This document shows positions 45,098 to 57,055 of a stretch of DNA of 64,000 nucleotides, piece by piece. Made by a program: the position numbers and the translations under genes. The stretch is from NCBI GenBank assembly GCA_026874595.1, contig CM049311.1:60330453-60394452 (forward strand), written 5' to 3'. This DNA is from Sipunculus nudus (lineage: Eukaryota; Annelida; Sipuncula; Golfingiida; Sipunculidae). Below the pieces are notes generated by a model that was not told where the DNA came from, did not search any database, and was given only the letters and a program-made list of their open reading frames with translations. Every line of letters starts with the position of its first letter. Position 1 is the stretch's first letter.

Positions 45098-45850
45098 GTA
45101 AGATCATTGTTTACTGTCATCTGTCACTTTTGTGAGTACTAGATCATTGTTACTGTCATCTGTCGCTGTTGTTACTACTGGATCATTGTGACTGTCATCT
45201 GTCACATTTGTGACTATTAGATCATTGTGACTGTTATCTGTCACCTTAGTGACTACTTGATCGTTGTGACTGTCATCTGTCACTTTTGTTACTACTAGAT
45301 CATAGTGACTGTCATCTGTCACTTTTGTGACTATTAGATCATTGAGACTGTTATCTGTCACTTTTGTAACTGTTTGATCATTGTGACTGTCATCTGTCAC
45401 TTTAGTGACTACTTGATCATTGTGACTGTCGTCTGTCACTTTTGTTACTACTAGATCATTGTGACTGTCATCTGTCACTTTTGTGACAATTAGATCATTG
45501 AGACTGTTATCTGTCACTTTTGTAACTGTTTGATCATTATGACTGTCATCTGTCACTTTAGTGACTACTTGATCATTGTGTCTGTCATCTGTCACTTTTG
45601 TGACTATTAGATCATTGAGACTGTTATCTGTCACTTTTGTGACTGTTTGATCATTATGACTCTCATATGTCACTTTTGTGACTATAAGATCATTGAGACT
45701 TATCTGTCACTTTTGTGACCGTTTGATCATTGTGCCTGTCATCTGGTACTTTAGTGACTACTTGATCATTGTGACTGTCACCTGTCACTTTTGTTACTAC
45801 TACATCATTGAGACTGTTATCTCTCTCTTTTGTGACTGCTAGATAATTGA
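45098..45850. repeat. 39-bp minisatellite with 4-unit (156-bp) higher-order structure
   Basis: About 19 tandem copies of a 39-bp unit of the type GTGACTGTCATCTGTCAC + TTTTGTGACTACTAGATCATT. Because 39 is divisible by 3 and the unit lacks stops in one register, the minus strand stays open for 189 codons (45104-45673). That frame translates as VTKVTDDSHNDQV-like 13-residue units. Variants follow the order DNSLNDLI, DDSHNDLV, DDSHNDQV, DDSHNDQT, repeated, with one member lost in one cycle. A 5-base deletion near 45702 breaks the register. It is a satellite, and I see no evidence that the frame is a gene. Confidence 0.85.
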
Positions 45851-46775
45851 AAGGAGCTAGCATCACCAGATTTTGTGCAAATAATCAGTCAACTTAAAAA
45901 ATCTATTGGATTTTGTTTATTTTTTTTCTAACTACATTTTCTTAGATTTTATAGGGGAAAAGCTAAAAAAAGCTTTAAAAATCTTCTACTCTGAAACTGT
46001 CCATCCAAATTGTCCCATATTTAACAGAAATGCTCCCTGGAACAATCTCTCTCAAGTTTGTTCGAATGGTTCCAGTTCAGAGATTTTTGGCCGAGTTACA
46101 GGAGGTTGAACTTAGTCATCTGTCCAAAAAACCACACTAAAATTTCAAACTCAGAAATGGCTAGAGTTCTCATCACCAAATTTTATGCCAATGTTTGTCA
46201 CATATGTCATATCTGAAATTGAGGTATTGGTGGCACTACCTACATTGATCTGTTTTTTACAAGCGAAAATGTAATTTTAGACTCTTATAGCTTATACAGT
46301 GTTTTATGATGAAACTGTTAAGGTGATTGGTTTAAACTTTACAAGAATCATTCTATGGTAGGGTTCTGCCAGTTTTAAAGAATAGATTGGGTAAATGCAG
46401 CTTAAAAAAAGTAGTGTAGCCAATTGAAAAATGCTTTCTGTGTTTGAAATCAGAATTGACAACATGCTGAGTTTCAGCAGCCAAGTCAAGAAGTCACTCA
46501 GTACAACCAGGTGAGGTCCAGACATCACCATGGCAACTGACCTGGCTCTGTCTGGTGTCTAGACACATTGTCTAAACATTAAGACACATCTTCTAGACGC
46601 AGAATACCCAGATTAGAAATATTGGAACTATATATTTTAACTGTTTGAAAAAAACTTGGTTTGCAAATTTAGCCAATCTGTGAGCTTATGCAATGGTGTG
46701 GCGTCGTCCTTCTTCCATCGTCCGTTGTGCGCCATGCATCATAGCAATCTCAAAAAGGGCAGGAGCTAGCATCAT
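45851..46775 (+). mobile_element. Family D repeat, copy D1
   Basis: Shares a long colinear block with D2 at 63037-64000: CTTAGATTTTATAGGG, CTCTGAAACTGTCCA(T/G)CC, ACATATGTCATATCTGAAAT, TTTTAGACTCTT, CATGGCAACTGACCTGGCTC, AATCTGTGAGCT(T/A)ATGCAATG and GGCAGGAGCTAGCATCA. There is no coding capacity. It starts where the 39-bp minisatellite stops and runs directly into family B sequence at about 46776, so it forms the left half of a chimera. Confidence 0.55.
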
Positions 46776-48358
46776 ATCTCTGCATTGGTTTGACTTATCC
46801 ACCTGAAATTTCGCATGTGTATACATCCCGGAAAGCTTTCTTGATTTTATGACAGGTGGTGCCACCTACATTCGCGTTAATGCTGCAGACATCCAAGCTC
46901 ATATCTCAGGAACGGTCTGACCGTTTGGGCCAAAATTTTGCATGTGTATAGATCCCACATAGCTCCCCATCAAAAGCAAAACTGGTGGCGCCACCTGCAA
47001 CCATTTTTGCACAGCGTCCATCTGTTCATCAGCTTTGGGATAAAATCACTCATATCTCGGCAGTGGTTTGACTTATCCACCTGAAACTTTGCATGTGTTG
47101 ACTTCCTGGATAGCTTTCTTGATTTTATGATCAATGGCGCCACCTACATTCACGTTAATGCGGCAGAATTCCAAGCTCATATCTCGGGATCCTTTTGACC
47201 GATAGGGCCAAAATCTTGCTTGTGTATAGATCTCACATAACTTTTCATCATACGCAAAACTGCTGGTGCCACCTGCAACCATTTTTGCACAGCGTCCATC
47301 TGTTCATCTGCCTTGGGATAAAATCACTCATATCTCAGCAGTGGTTTGACTTATCCACCTGAAATTTTGCAGGTTTATACATTCTGGACAGCTTTCTTGA
47401 TTTTATGTCAGGTATCGCCACCTACATTTACATTTTTGCTGCAGACATCCAAGCTCATATTTCAGAAACTGTTTGACCGATTGGGCCAAAATTTTGCATG
47501 TGTATAGATCTCACATAGCTCTTTATCATTCACAAAACTGGTAGCGCCTCCTGAAACCATTTGTGCACAGCGTCCGTCTGTTTGTCTGCTGTGGGATAAA
47601 ATCACTCATATCTCAGCAGTGGTTTGACATATCTACCTAAAATTTTGCAGGTTTATACATCTTGGATAGCTTTCTGGATTTTTCAGGTTGCATCTCCTAC
47701 ATTTATGTTTAAGCTGCAGACATCCAAACTTATATCTCAGGACTGGTTTTTTTGTATCTTCCTGAAATTTTGCATGTGGCATGTGTATAGATCTCACATA
47801 GCTCTTAATCATACACAAAACTGGAGGGGCAACCTGCATCCATTTTTGCACAGCATTGGTCTGTTTGTCTGCCATGGGCTAAAATCACTAAAATTTTGTA
47901 TGTTTATACATCTTTGATACCTTTCTGGATTTTGAGGCAGGTGGCGCCACCTACATTTATGTTTAAGCTGCAGACATTCAGGTTTGTATCTCAGGACTGG
48001 TTTGACATATCCCCCTGAAATTTTGCATGTGTATAGGTCTCACATAGCTCTTAATCATACACAAGATTGGTGGCACCTCCTGCCACCATTTATGCACAGC
48101 ATCCTGTTTGTCTGCTGTGGGATGAAATCACTCATATACAAATAGTGGTTTGACTTATCTGCATACAACTTTAACAGCTTTCTTGATTTTGTGGTGGGTG
48201 GCACAACCTACATACACATATCGGCTGCAGACATCCATGCTAATATGCAACACATCTCAGTCTATTTCCCATTGTCTCTCAATCCATGCCTCACTTCACC
48301 CGTCCCACTCTGATTTCGGCTGATACATGTAGTCGCTTGTTGACCACCCGAATTCTAG
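46776..48358 (+). mobile_element. Family B element, copy B3 (5' end replaced by family D)
   Basis: Carries the family B core (ATCACTCATATCTC..CAGTGGTTTGAC, GGTGGCGCCACCT, TTTTGCATGTGTATAGATCTCACATAGCTC) in many decayed units. The usual family B 3' end follows: GTAGTCGCTTGTTGACCAC, spacer, ATTCTAG at 48352-48358. The TTGTATCCGCC left end is missing, and family D sequence lies there instead. Unit divergence is clearly higher than in B2, so this is an older copy. Confidence 0.6.
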
Positions 48359-48536
48359 TTTTAAAATTTCCTAGTCGGAAACTTGCAGGTCCGAATTGTC
48401 CATTTTGCTGAATTCATAATGAATAAGGAAGGTATGCAGGACATAAGAGGATCAATATTAAATTTTAAAAATTAACCTCCATTCATATTCCCAAACTTTG
48501 CACAGGTTTGTATTAGGCCTGTAGGCCTTGTTTGAC

Positions 48537-48655
48537 TTCTAGATCATTGAGACTGATGTCTGTCACTTTTGTGACAACTAGATAATTTTGACTGTCATCT
48601 GTCACTTATGTGAATACTTGTGCCTATTGTTTGTCATTCTTGTGACTACTAGATA
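48537..48655. repeat. 39-bp minisatellite remnant
   Basis: Three diverged units with CTAGATCATTGAGACTG, GTCTGTCACTTTTGTGAC, TCATCTGTCACTTATGTGA and TTGTGACTACTAGATACAC. They match the array at 45098-45850 in the same orientation. The D1-B3 block lies between the two pieces. Confidence 0.65.
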
Positions 48656-51600
48656 CACATATGTAACAAGAGACCAACTTACCTTAATTCATCAGTAACT
48701 GTTGACATTACATTGTGCATGATATTGTGTACAATCATCTGGTGTGTTCTTATTTGTTGTTTTAAGCAATATCATAGGACTCCATCAAATTGTGTAACCT
48801 GACAGAATCAAGGCTTGCATCTGTTGAAATCTGTTACATAGTCTGTCAAGTCTCTACCAGATGTCTCTCTGATACGTACACTATCTTTCTGCAAAAGAAA
48901 AGTGTTCAAATGATAGATTGTTTAATCAGATAGGAAACACAAACACAAACGATGTGTATCTGAAAACAGAACAGTGAATATAAGGGATATGTTCAGGTTT
49001 GACAAGGGAACTCTGCCATAAATCTGTGTGAGCATACTCTGAAAGTACCTGTAATGTCTAGCATGACCTATCATGTACATACATGTTAACTACATGTATA
49101 CATCATGTATTTCTTTGATGTGTATCATCTAGCCGTTAATGTAGACACCAGTGTTATGTATGTGTAATACAAATATGAACAAGCAAAGTGATATCTTCAG
49201 CAGTTTTGGGATACCTTCCATTTATATATTTATAAATTTGTTGATAAGTCAATGCAGGTAGAAAGGGGATGAGGCAACATTTATGAAAGTATATATATAT
49301 ATACTTATATATAAATATCATGTCATTGTCATTGGTCATATGCCGTGTGTCATGATATTCTAATTATGGAGAAAATTCTTCTGTCCTAGGGATTAATCAT
49401 ATTCCACTTGTTTGCAGTGATTTGGCAAAATAGACAAAAGTTTGTTGCACCTTCAAATTTTTCATTTTTAGGGTTCTACTTTGATGACTTGAATTCCAAA
49501 CTATCAGACATTTTATATATATAAAAAAAAGATGTTTTGTTTGATAACTTATAACTTATCTATCATCAGGGCTTTCAATTCTGTAATTATTAAGCAAAGT
49601 CATGAAAAGTCAGGGAACTTTGAGGTAGCTATGGCAATCATAGCAAAGTATCAGCTTGAAGAGGTTAAGCATCCTTTGCTTTAAGAGCTATCATTCAATC
49701 AATCCATGTTTGATATTTTTTGTCCTTTAAGTTCAGTGTGAAATGTCTGCATATAGAGTTTAATTGTTGACTGTTTTTAGATTCAATCAAATTAGTATTT
49801 GTGGTGAATCCATGTTGGCTGTGAAATTAGTTTTTATTGAGGCAGAATTCAAAGTTTACAGTATTTTACCCTTCAAAACAGATGGAATGTCATAAAACTC
49901 TGTGAAACCTCAGGCAGTTCTTTTATTTAGCTACTGGCAACTATATTTAAGATTATTAGGCTCTGACAACATTACCAACAGTTACAGGTATCTCTTCCTG
50001 TCTGCAGTGTAGGACATTGTGGTTTAATGATGTTTGGTGTTTAACATTAAAATAAAGTTTTTACCTCTTTTGGACATTTTTAACTAAATTCCAAATAAAA
50101 CTTTTTTGTCTGGGAGTTCAAATATACGATAAACAAAATAGTGAAGGTTGTGTCTTTTTCTCACACAGTCTTTTTTCTTAACTGAACTAACAAGAGGTCC
50201 TAATGCCAAATCCATTTCTCTCAATGTGCAACACCCCCCCCCCCCCCCCCCCCAATCCAGTGAATGACTGTGGCCAGGGTTATAGCCACACTGGTTGGCG
50301 CCAGTCGGCTGTAGCCTGGACGGGCTTATGCCGGCTGGCACAAAAAAATATTTGCAACCCACCAACCGGCACAAAAGATCTTAAAGATTGTCAAATAACA
50401 ACTGACAGCAAATGAAAAGTACCCCAAACTGCATTGAAGTTGTACCTCATAAGTATGTTTACAAAAGTGAATCAACTGAGAGCCAAAATAATCATTAAAA
50501 AAAATAGTTATAACACATAGGACAATGGAGAGATAAAGCTTACATATTCTGAAACCGAGTGGCCCCTGAACCCCCTGCCATGACAACTTCCACTTGCTTT
50601 GTCAGTGTCTATAAATTAAGCCTATAACCCTGACTGTGGCCCTAGGTATAAACAAATTGCCTGATGTTACAGTGACAAAGAACTAAGCAAAAACACATCA
50701 CAGTGATCCAGATTACCTGCGATCTTTTTCTGTCAGTTTGCAGGTCTGTTAACATGTGTGTCTGCAATGACCACTTACAAATATTGCACACTAGAATAAG
50801 CAGTGGTCCTAGTAGTAATCTATATATTGACACTAGCAACATCAGTATCAACTTGTAAGAAAATATTAAAGTAAATGAACAGTGGTTACATTGAATTCAG
50901 AGCCAGCAGTCTCACTGAAAAACATTCTATCCACACATTATAAAACATAACTTATCTAATATTGAAAAATAAGGTGTGTGTGGCACAGACAGTGTTACAC
51001 TACGCAAACTGTAAACAGGCATCTCAACACAAGAGGACGTGTGTTAACAAACCCCTACATTCAAGTCTCATCTGTACTGTGTTGATGGCAAGAACAAACC
51101 ACATCTAGTAGTCTCAGCAAGGGAATCTGGACATGGTACCTGCTGTTTGCTTACCAGGGGTGTATTCTGTAACAGCCTTGTTGGATGGTTCTATGTCCCC
51201 CCCCCCCCCTCCTTCTTATGGCCCCTTGGGTGGGCCATCAGGGCTCTGCTGTTTTACTGCTTGACCTTGGTGGCATGATAAGCATTCTAAATTGGACAAT
51301 GACACTAGCAAAATCAGTATCAACTAAGATACAACCAAATTTAATGTGTTGTGAAACAAGTGGTTAGGTGAGGGACCCAGACACCGCTAGCAACACAGGT
51401 TGAGCACTCATTAAATTCACCATCATTCCATACTAGTGCTGGCTATTTTATAGCACTACTCTAATGCGTTATGGTATGGGCGTGGTCTGTCTGACCTTGA
51501 GTGGAAGCCTCTCTGTTGCTCTGCAGATGTGTCAATAACCACAGTCTAATGAGATAAGTAAATCCAGGTAGCAACATATGTGAGGTCATTCCTAGTGCAC

Positions 51601-53434
51601 AGGTGTGGAAACATGATCATGTTGAAATTTTAATACCAGCTCTCAACAAGCCTTGTATGGTAAACAGTGTGCTCCAACCACAGAGACTGTGCCATTATAT
51701 ATCTAATGGTTGATATTACCTTGTTATTACATTTTACTTGTGGATGTGATATGTGGTGTCCATCCTGCCATACATAACAAAATCATTGATTTTTCATCAG
51801 AGAAGATCCACTGAGTTGTACACCTACACAGGCTGTGTTGTGAGCATGTGGTTTTGTTGCATATATGATGTCCATATTGCCACACTATAAAAGGTGATTG
51901 ATTTCTACATCAGCTGGAGATAGCAGGACACGCTGATATCACACATCATTTTATTGCCCTTGTTTCATCATGCGTCACATGCCATTGAGAGGATTCACTG
52001 TACAAAGTTATAAAACATTCATGAATTGATAATATAAGCAATTGGCAGAACAGCAGGTAATTGATGACACTGATGAGACACCATGGGACAGTTTAACATA
52101 CGTAATATTGTATAGACATCAGGAACACTACAGTGCAGTTGCCTGTCATGGCTGCATGTCAGGTACATATAAAAGAAAGGATTAACAACAGATTCAACAG
52201 TTCACCTGTGCTGGGATATGGATATGGAATGCAGATATTGTGGATAGACTTACTGGAACAGGCTGTCCTATGAACCATTGTTCCTCTGGTTTGCGGAATC
52301 CCTCTGGGTAAAGGATGCTATAACTAAAGATTGATTTGCTCATTTAGTGACTGTAAAATCTCTCAAGGCAATAAAATTATCTGGCAATGAAAGCATCAAC
52401 ATAAACTTCAAATTAGAATAGATTCTCTATGATGTTATGATACCGGACGAAATTGGTAAACCAAATTTTGTGAACAAAAGTTTACTACTTCATGTGCTAT
52501 TCTGATGTTTTGGAAAAAAAGGGGAAAACAAACAAACATATCCCACTTCTCTTAATTTGAAGCTCACATCACTTCAGTTTATTGTGCAGTAAATAATCCA
52601 GATACCAGATCATGGCTAGCAACAGACTTGGGTCATGTCAGAAGAATTTCATGGGCCTTAAAACCCAATTTACATGTTTGTGAAGTTATAACTTGGGCTA
52701 AAGATAGGCAACAAACTTGATAAAAAAATTGTTCATGAGCAGTCAATAAACATTGTCTGGGACGTGGAACATGAACATACAATTTGTGAAGATTACCTGA
52801 GAACTGGCATTTACAATCAGTGAGGATTATTCAGGACCTGGAAAGGATTCTCCTCTTATTAGCTCATTTATATTTCATATAATCAATAGAAAAAAAATTA
52901 TTAACATATTTCTTTTGGGAAAAATTTCATAAATAAATAAATGCAAAATATTTGTGAATGGAAATGGAAAAGTCTAGTCAAGGATTAGCGTACGGGGTTT
53001 GTCACAAACTGATAGTTTATATTCTAACCGTTGAGTTAGTCTGAGGAGTACAAATACCCTTCACCAGCATCTTATGAAATGTATGCTCATTAAAACAAGA
53101 TGGGGCAGTCTTTCATTTTAAATGTGTTCAATGGCTACATTCAACAAATAAAGTGTAGGTGCTTGGCATATTAACTTACCTTTGTCTGCCTAGTGTTTTA
53201 CTCAACTTTGGCTAAAGGGAAATTATTAACACATCAAACATTGCATAATTATTACACAAACTGTATTAACCAAGAGGTTCTGCAGTGAAAAGGTCAAGTC
53301 TGAATAATGAATTTGTACATTGTGATGAAAAAAGTGGGGAAAATTCACATTTTTACTCTGAATGAATATTTCCTGATCCATACTTAAATTATTCAACAAT
53401 ATTTGAATTTTTTAAAGTGATTTAATGGGTAAAA
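48656..53434. other. Intronic DNA without recognised features
   Basis: AT-rich, stop-dense sequence on both strands. It holds C runs at 50234-50253 and 51197-51209. No exon of afadin, RNA gene or element boundary was recognised. Confidence 0.4.
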
Positions 53435-53835
53435 AAATATGATGGATGAGTGCTATGGAAAAAGTGGATAGGGCCACCAGAATTACTAACAAGCTCTGCC
53501 AGGTGGATTACATTTCAAATATTTTGCTCTATTGATCTGAGGGAGATACAGGATGCTAGGTCAATGGAACCTGCTTTTCCAGTGCTGAGCGAGCAGACCG
53601 CACCAGCATCAGGAAAGAGCTGAAATCACCAGCTAGGTATTACCCAGACCCTACATAGACAGTATCCTTGATCAGGATCGCTTAGTCAGCAGAAATGTCA
53701 AGGAAATTATTGGAAAGAAAACAACACAGCACTAAAAGCAGGACCAGAAAGCATGAACCATACCCAGGGGTGTCATCAGTCACACAGCATCTGGCTCAGT
53801 ACCTGGGCCTCACTATTACACAGCTCAAGATGCTC
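53435..53835 (+). pseudogene. Unidentified coding-like fragment (relic or exon)
   Basis: The frame with ATG at 53695 reads MSRKLLERKQHSTKSRTRKH, then EPYPGVSSVTQHLAQYLGLT and ITQLKMLSMEQ. It ends at CAG/GTGATG (53849), an acceptable donor. The same register upstream reads ERADRTSIRKELKSPARYY before two in-frame stops at 53674 and 53683. Neighbouring registers give MEKVDRATRITNKL and REIQDARSMEPAF. Composition is protein-like (charged and helical) and unlike nearby introns, but I recognise no family. It may be a decayed coding insert, or an exon using the AG at 53688-53689. It does not resemble afadin. Confidence 0.35.
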
Positions 53836-53849
53836 AGCATGGAACAGGT

Positions 53850-54056
53850 GATGACATGTTGTCATACATTTAGACATTCTCCTTGTTTAGCTTAAGCTTT
53901 GAAGCTGTAGTTATATTTCAACTCTGCATTGATTCAGATGGGAAAATCATATTTATACTTCAGTTTTATCACTGCTGGCTTTAAAATGCTTATGTCAGTC
54001 TGTATAGACACTCATCATCATGCAACAGACGGCATGGCCACCTACACACCACTTGT
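53850..54056. other. Intronic DNA
   Basis: Short AT-rich stretch between the coding-like fragment and repeat D3. Nothing is recognised. Confidence 0.35.
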
Positions 54057-54175
54057 CAATCTTTCTTTAACGAACCTGTGAGCTTATGCCATGGTGCGGC
54101 GTCATACATCTGTGCGTCATCTGTACATTAACCATAGCTATCTCAAAAACGGCAGGAGCTAGCATCACCAATTTT
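54057..54175 (+). mobile_element. Family D fragment, copy D3
   Basis: Contains CTGTGAGCTTATGCCATGGTGCGGCGTC, ATAGCTATCTCAAAAACGGCAGGAGCTAGCATCACCAATTTTT, matching the right part of D1 and D2. It stops at the T run, where the hairpin head of the next element starts. This suggests that element was inserted into D3. Confidence 0.5.
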
Positions 54176-55026
54176 TAGCTCAGATGACTAAAAGTCATCT
54201 GAGCTAGAATAGTTTTACCTGAATAGTGATTATAGTAACAATATGAATGCATTTGTATAATAAAGAATATGTCTTTAGGGTATTTAACACATTTAACAAA
54301 GATGAAGGTTGTGTTGCTGAAATGAGTTTTAAAAAGCTTTATTTTCTATTCTAATTAGTCTAAGGCTGTCTTAAGGCTTTCTCTTCTTTTAGTAGATCAC
54401 CCATGACCAGGACTGCCTCTTGTGAAAAAAATCACACAGGACTAATATCTCCTTTTTCTGCAAGGTCAAGGCTGTTTCATCAGGAATAGGCCATGCAAGG
54501 TCAAGGCTGTTCTTCCATAAATGTTCTATGTAGGGTCAAGGCTATTTCTTCTTTAAAAAAAGGTCATGCAAGGTTAAGTCTGTTTCTTGTAGTGATTGGT
54601 CATGAAATGCTGTTTCTTTTAGAAATGAGTCATGACAGATCAAGGCTTTGAGAAAAGGGTCATACAATTTCAGGGTGCTCTTTTCCCCTTAAAGTAATTC
54701 ATCCAACTAAAGATTAGACTGTTTATTCCACAACTTGGTCAAGAAAAAGTCACATGCAAGAAAGGGCCATGCAAGGTCAAGACTGATCTTCAAAAATGTA
54801 TGATGTAGAGTCAAGAGTGTTTCCTCTAGAAATAGGTCATGCAATGTAAAGACTGCATGTTCCTTCCAGAAATGGGTCATGATATTTCAAGAGCTTTTCT
54901 TTTGGAAATGGATCATGTAAGGTCAAGATTGTTTCTTGCAACAAAAGATTATGTAAGGTGAAGTTTCTGTCTTTTGAATAAGCTCATTCAGTTACAGACA
55001 AGGCTGTCTGTTCAAGAACTTGGTAA
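54176..55026 (+). mobile_element. Hairpin-headed element C2, with degenerate GGTCATGCAAGGTCAAGG repeats
   Basis: Starts with a perfect 14-bp stem TAGCTCAGATGACT-AAA-AGTCATCTGAGCTA (54176-54206). The body from about 54400 is a loose tandem repeat of (A/G)GGTCATGCAAGGTCAAGGCTGTTTCTTC phrases every 55-65 bp. Family B copy B2 interrupts the body at 55027, and similar phrases resume at 56714. No coding capacity is visible. Confidence 0.5.
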
Positions 55027-56713
55027 TTGTATCCGCCAAAACAGAGTTTTGCGGATACTATGTTTTCAGCTGCACGCCGCCGCCGCGTAGGTGTCCAGAG
55101 AACTCCTCTGTAACCGCTGGGCGGAATTTTCCGAAACCCGGGATTATGTTCGGGTCACATGTGAACTGCTGCACCCCGATTTTGTTTTGACCTCTGACCT
55201 TTCCTCTGCGCTCTGCGTCCGTTTGTGCGTCTGTTTCCACACATAAACCCACATATCTCAGGAACCATTTGACCGATCAGGAAAATTTTTTTGCACAAAT
55301 GTAGCCCTTGGAGAGCTTTATAACATACACAAAAAATGGTGGCGCCACCTGCAACCATGTTTGCACAGTGTCCATCTGTTCGTCTGCCTTGGGTTAAAAT
55401 CACTCATATCTCTGCAGTGACTTGACTAATTCACCTGAAATTCGGCATGCGTATACATCCTGGATAGCTTTTCTGATTTTATGACAGGTGGCGCCACCTA
55501 CATTCATGTTTACGCTGCAGACATCCAAGCTCATATCTCGGGAACCATTTGACCAATCAGGAAAATTCTTTTGCACAAATGTAGCCCTTGGAGAGCTTTA
55601 TAACATACACCAAAAATGGTGGCGCCACCTGCAACCATGTTTGCACAGTGTCCATCTGTTTGTCTGCCTTGGGTTAAAATCACTCATATCTCTGCAGTGA
55701 CTTGACTAATTCAACCGAAATTTGGCATGCGTATACATCCTGGATAGCTTTTCTGATTTTATGACAGGTGGCGCCACCTACATTCACGTTTACGCTGCAG
55801 ACATCCAAGCTCATATCTCAGGAACCTTTTGACAGATCAGGAAAATTTTTTTGCACAAATGTAGCCCTTGGAGAGCTTTATAACATACACAAAAAATGGT
55901 AGCGCCACCTGCAACCATGTTTGCACAGTGTTCATCTGTTCGTCTGCCTTGGGTTAAAATCACTCATATCTCTGCAGTGGTTTGACTAATTCACCTGAAA
56001 TTCGGCATGCTTATACATCCTGGATAGCTTTTCTGATTTTATGACAGGTGGCGCCACCTACAATCAAGTTTACGCTGCAGACATCAAAGCTCATATCTAG
56101 GGAACCGTTTGACCGATTGGGCCAAAATTTTGCATGTGTATAAATCTCATATAGCTCTTTATCATAAGCAAAACTGGTGGCGCCACCTGCAGCCATGTTT
56201 GCACAGCTCCCGTCTGTTTGTCTGCCATGGGATAAAATCACTCATATCTCGGCAGTGGTTTGACATATCTGCCTAAAATTTTGCAAGTTTATACATCCCC
56301 GACAGCTCTCTTGATTTTATGACAGGTGGCGCCACCTGCATTCTAGTTTATGCAGCAGATATCCAAGCTCATATCTTGGGAACCGTTTGACCGATTGGGC
56401 CAAAATTTTGCATGTGTATAATTCTCACAAAGCTCTTTATCATATGCTAAACTGGTGGCGCCACCTGCAACCCTTTTTTGCACAGTGTCCATCTGTTTGT
56501 CTGTTTGTCATATACAATATAGTGGTTTGACTTATCTGCCTTTAAATTTTGCATATGTATACAACTTGGACGGCTTTCTGGATTTTTTGGTAGGTAGCAC
56601 AACCTACATACACAATTTGGCTGCAGACATCCATGCTAATATGCAACACTTCACCCGTTCCACTCTGATTTAGGCGGATACAAGTAGTCGCTTGTCGACT
56701 ACCCGTATTCTAG
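55027..56713 (+). mobile_element. Family B element, copy B2 (full-length, best preserved)
   Basis: The left end TTGTATCCGCCAAAAC pairs with GTTTTGCGGATAC, then CTATGTTTTCAGC and GCCGCCGCCGCG. The core has units at a 279-bp period: GGTGGCGCCACCTGC at 55339, 55618, 55897 (one change), 56176 and 56454. GGTGGCGCCACCTAC halves lie between, at 55487, 55766 and 56045, with GCCACCTGC at 56324. The right end is a perfect hairpin GTAGTCG-CTTGT-CGACTAC (56684-56702), 7-nt spacer CCGTATT and CTAG (56710-56713). It is inserted into the body of C2 without an obvious target duplication, as expected for Helitron-type elements. Confidence 0.7.
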
Positions 56714-56867
56714 TTAAAACTCAAGGTTGTCAGAGCAAGAAATGGTTCATGCAAGATCAAACTGTTAATCTGTTAATGAACCAAAGAAGGCTGAATGTTC
56801 TTTATACAATGAAGACTGCCTCTGCTTGAAAGCATCTTGATGATCCTTATATCAGATGGATCATTGA
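56714..56867 (+). mobile_element. Continuation of element C2 after B2
   Basis: AAACTCAAGGTTGTCAGAGCAAGAAATGGTTCATGCAAGATCAA carries on the phrase pattern seen before 55027, showing that B2 split a pre-existing repeat. It fades out before the MITE at 56868. Confidence 0.45.
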
Positions 56868-56975
56868 CAGGGGCGTAGCCAAGGGGGGGCCGCAGGGGGC
56901 CATGGCCCCCCCCCCCCCCCCCCCCAGGTCGCATCCAGTACTCGCTGTCCTTTCGGCATTTCACTTTATCTAATA

Positions 56976-56978
<3 letters not shown>

Positions 56979-57034
<56 letters not shown>
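56979..57034. repeat. (AT)n microsatellite
   Basis: About 28 uninterrupted AT dinucleotides inside the outer MITE. Confidence 0.9.
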
Positions 57035-57037
<3 letters not shown>

Positions 57038-57055
57038 TTAAATTGCCTTTGCTAT

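Noticed and set aside
45104-45673. 189-codon minus-strand frame as a repeat-protein gene
   Set aside because: It is fully explained by a 39-bp satellite whose unit is a multiple of three and lacks a stop in that register. There is no start context or unique flanking coding sequence, and the register breaks just beyond it.
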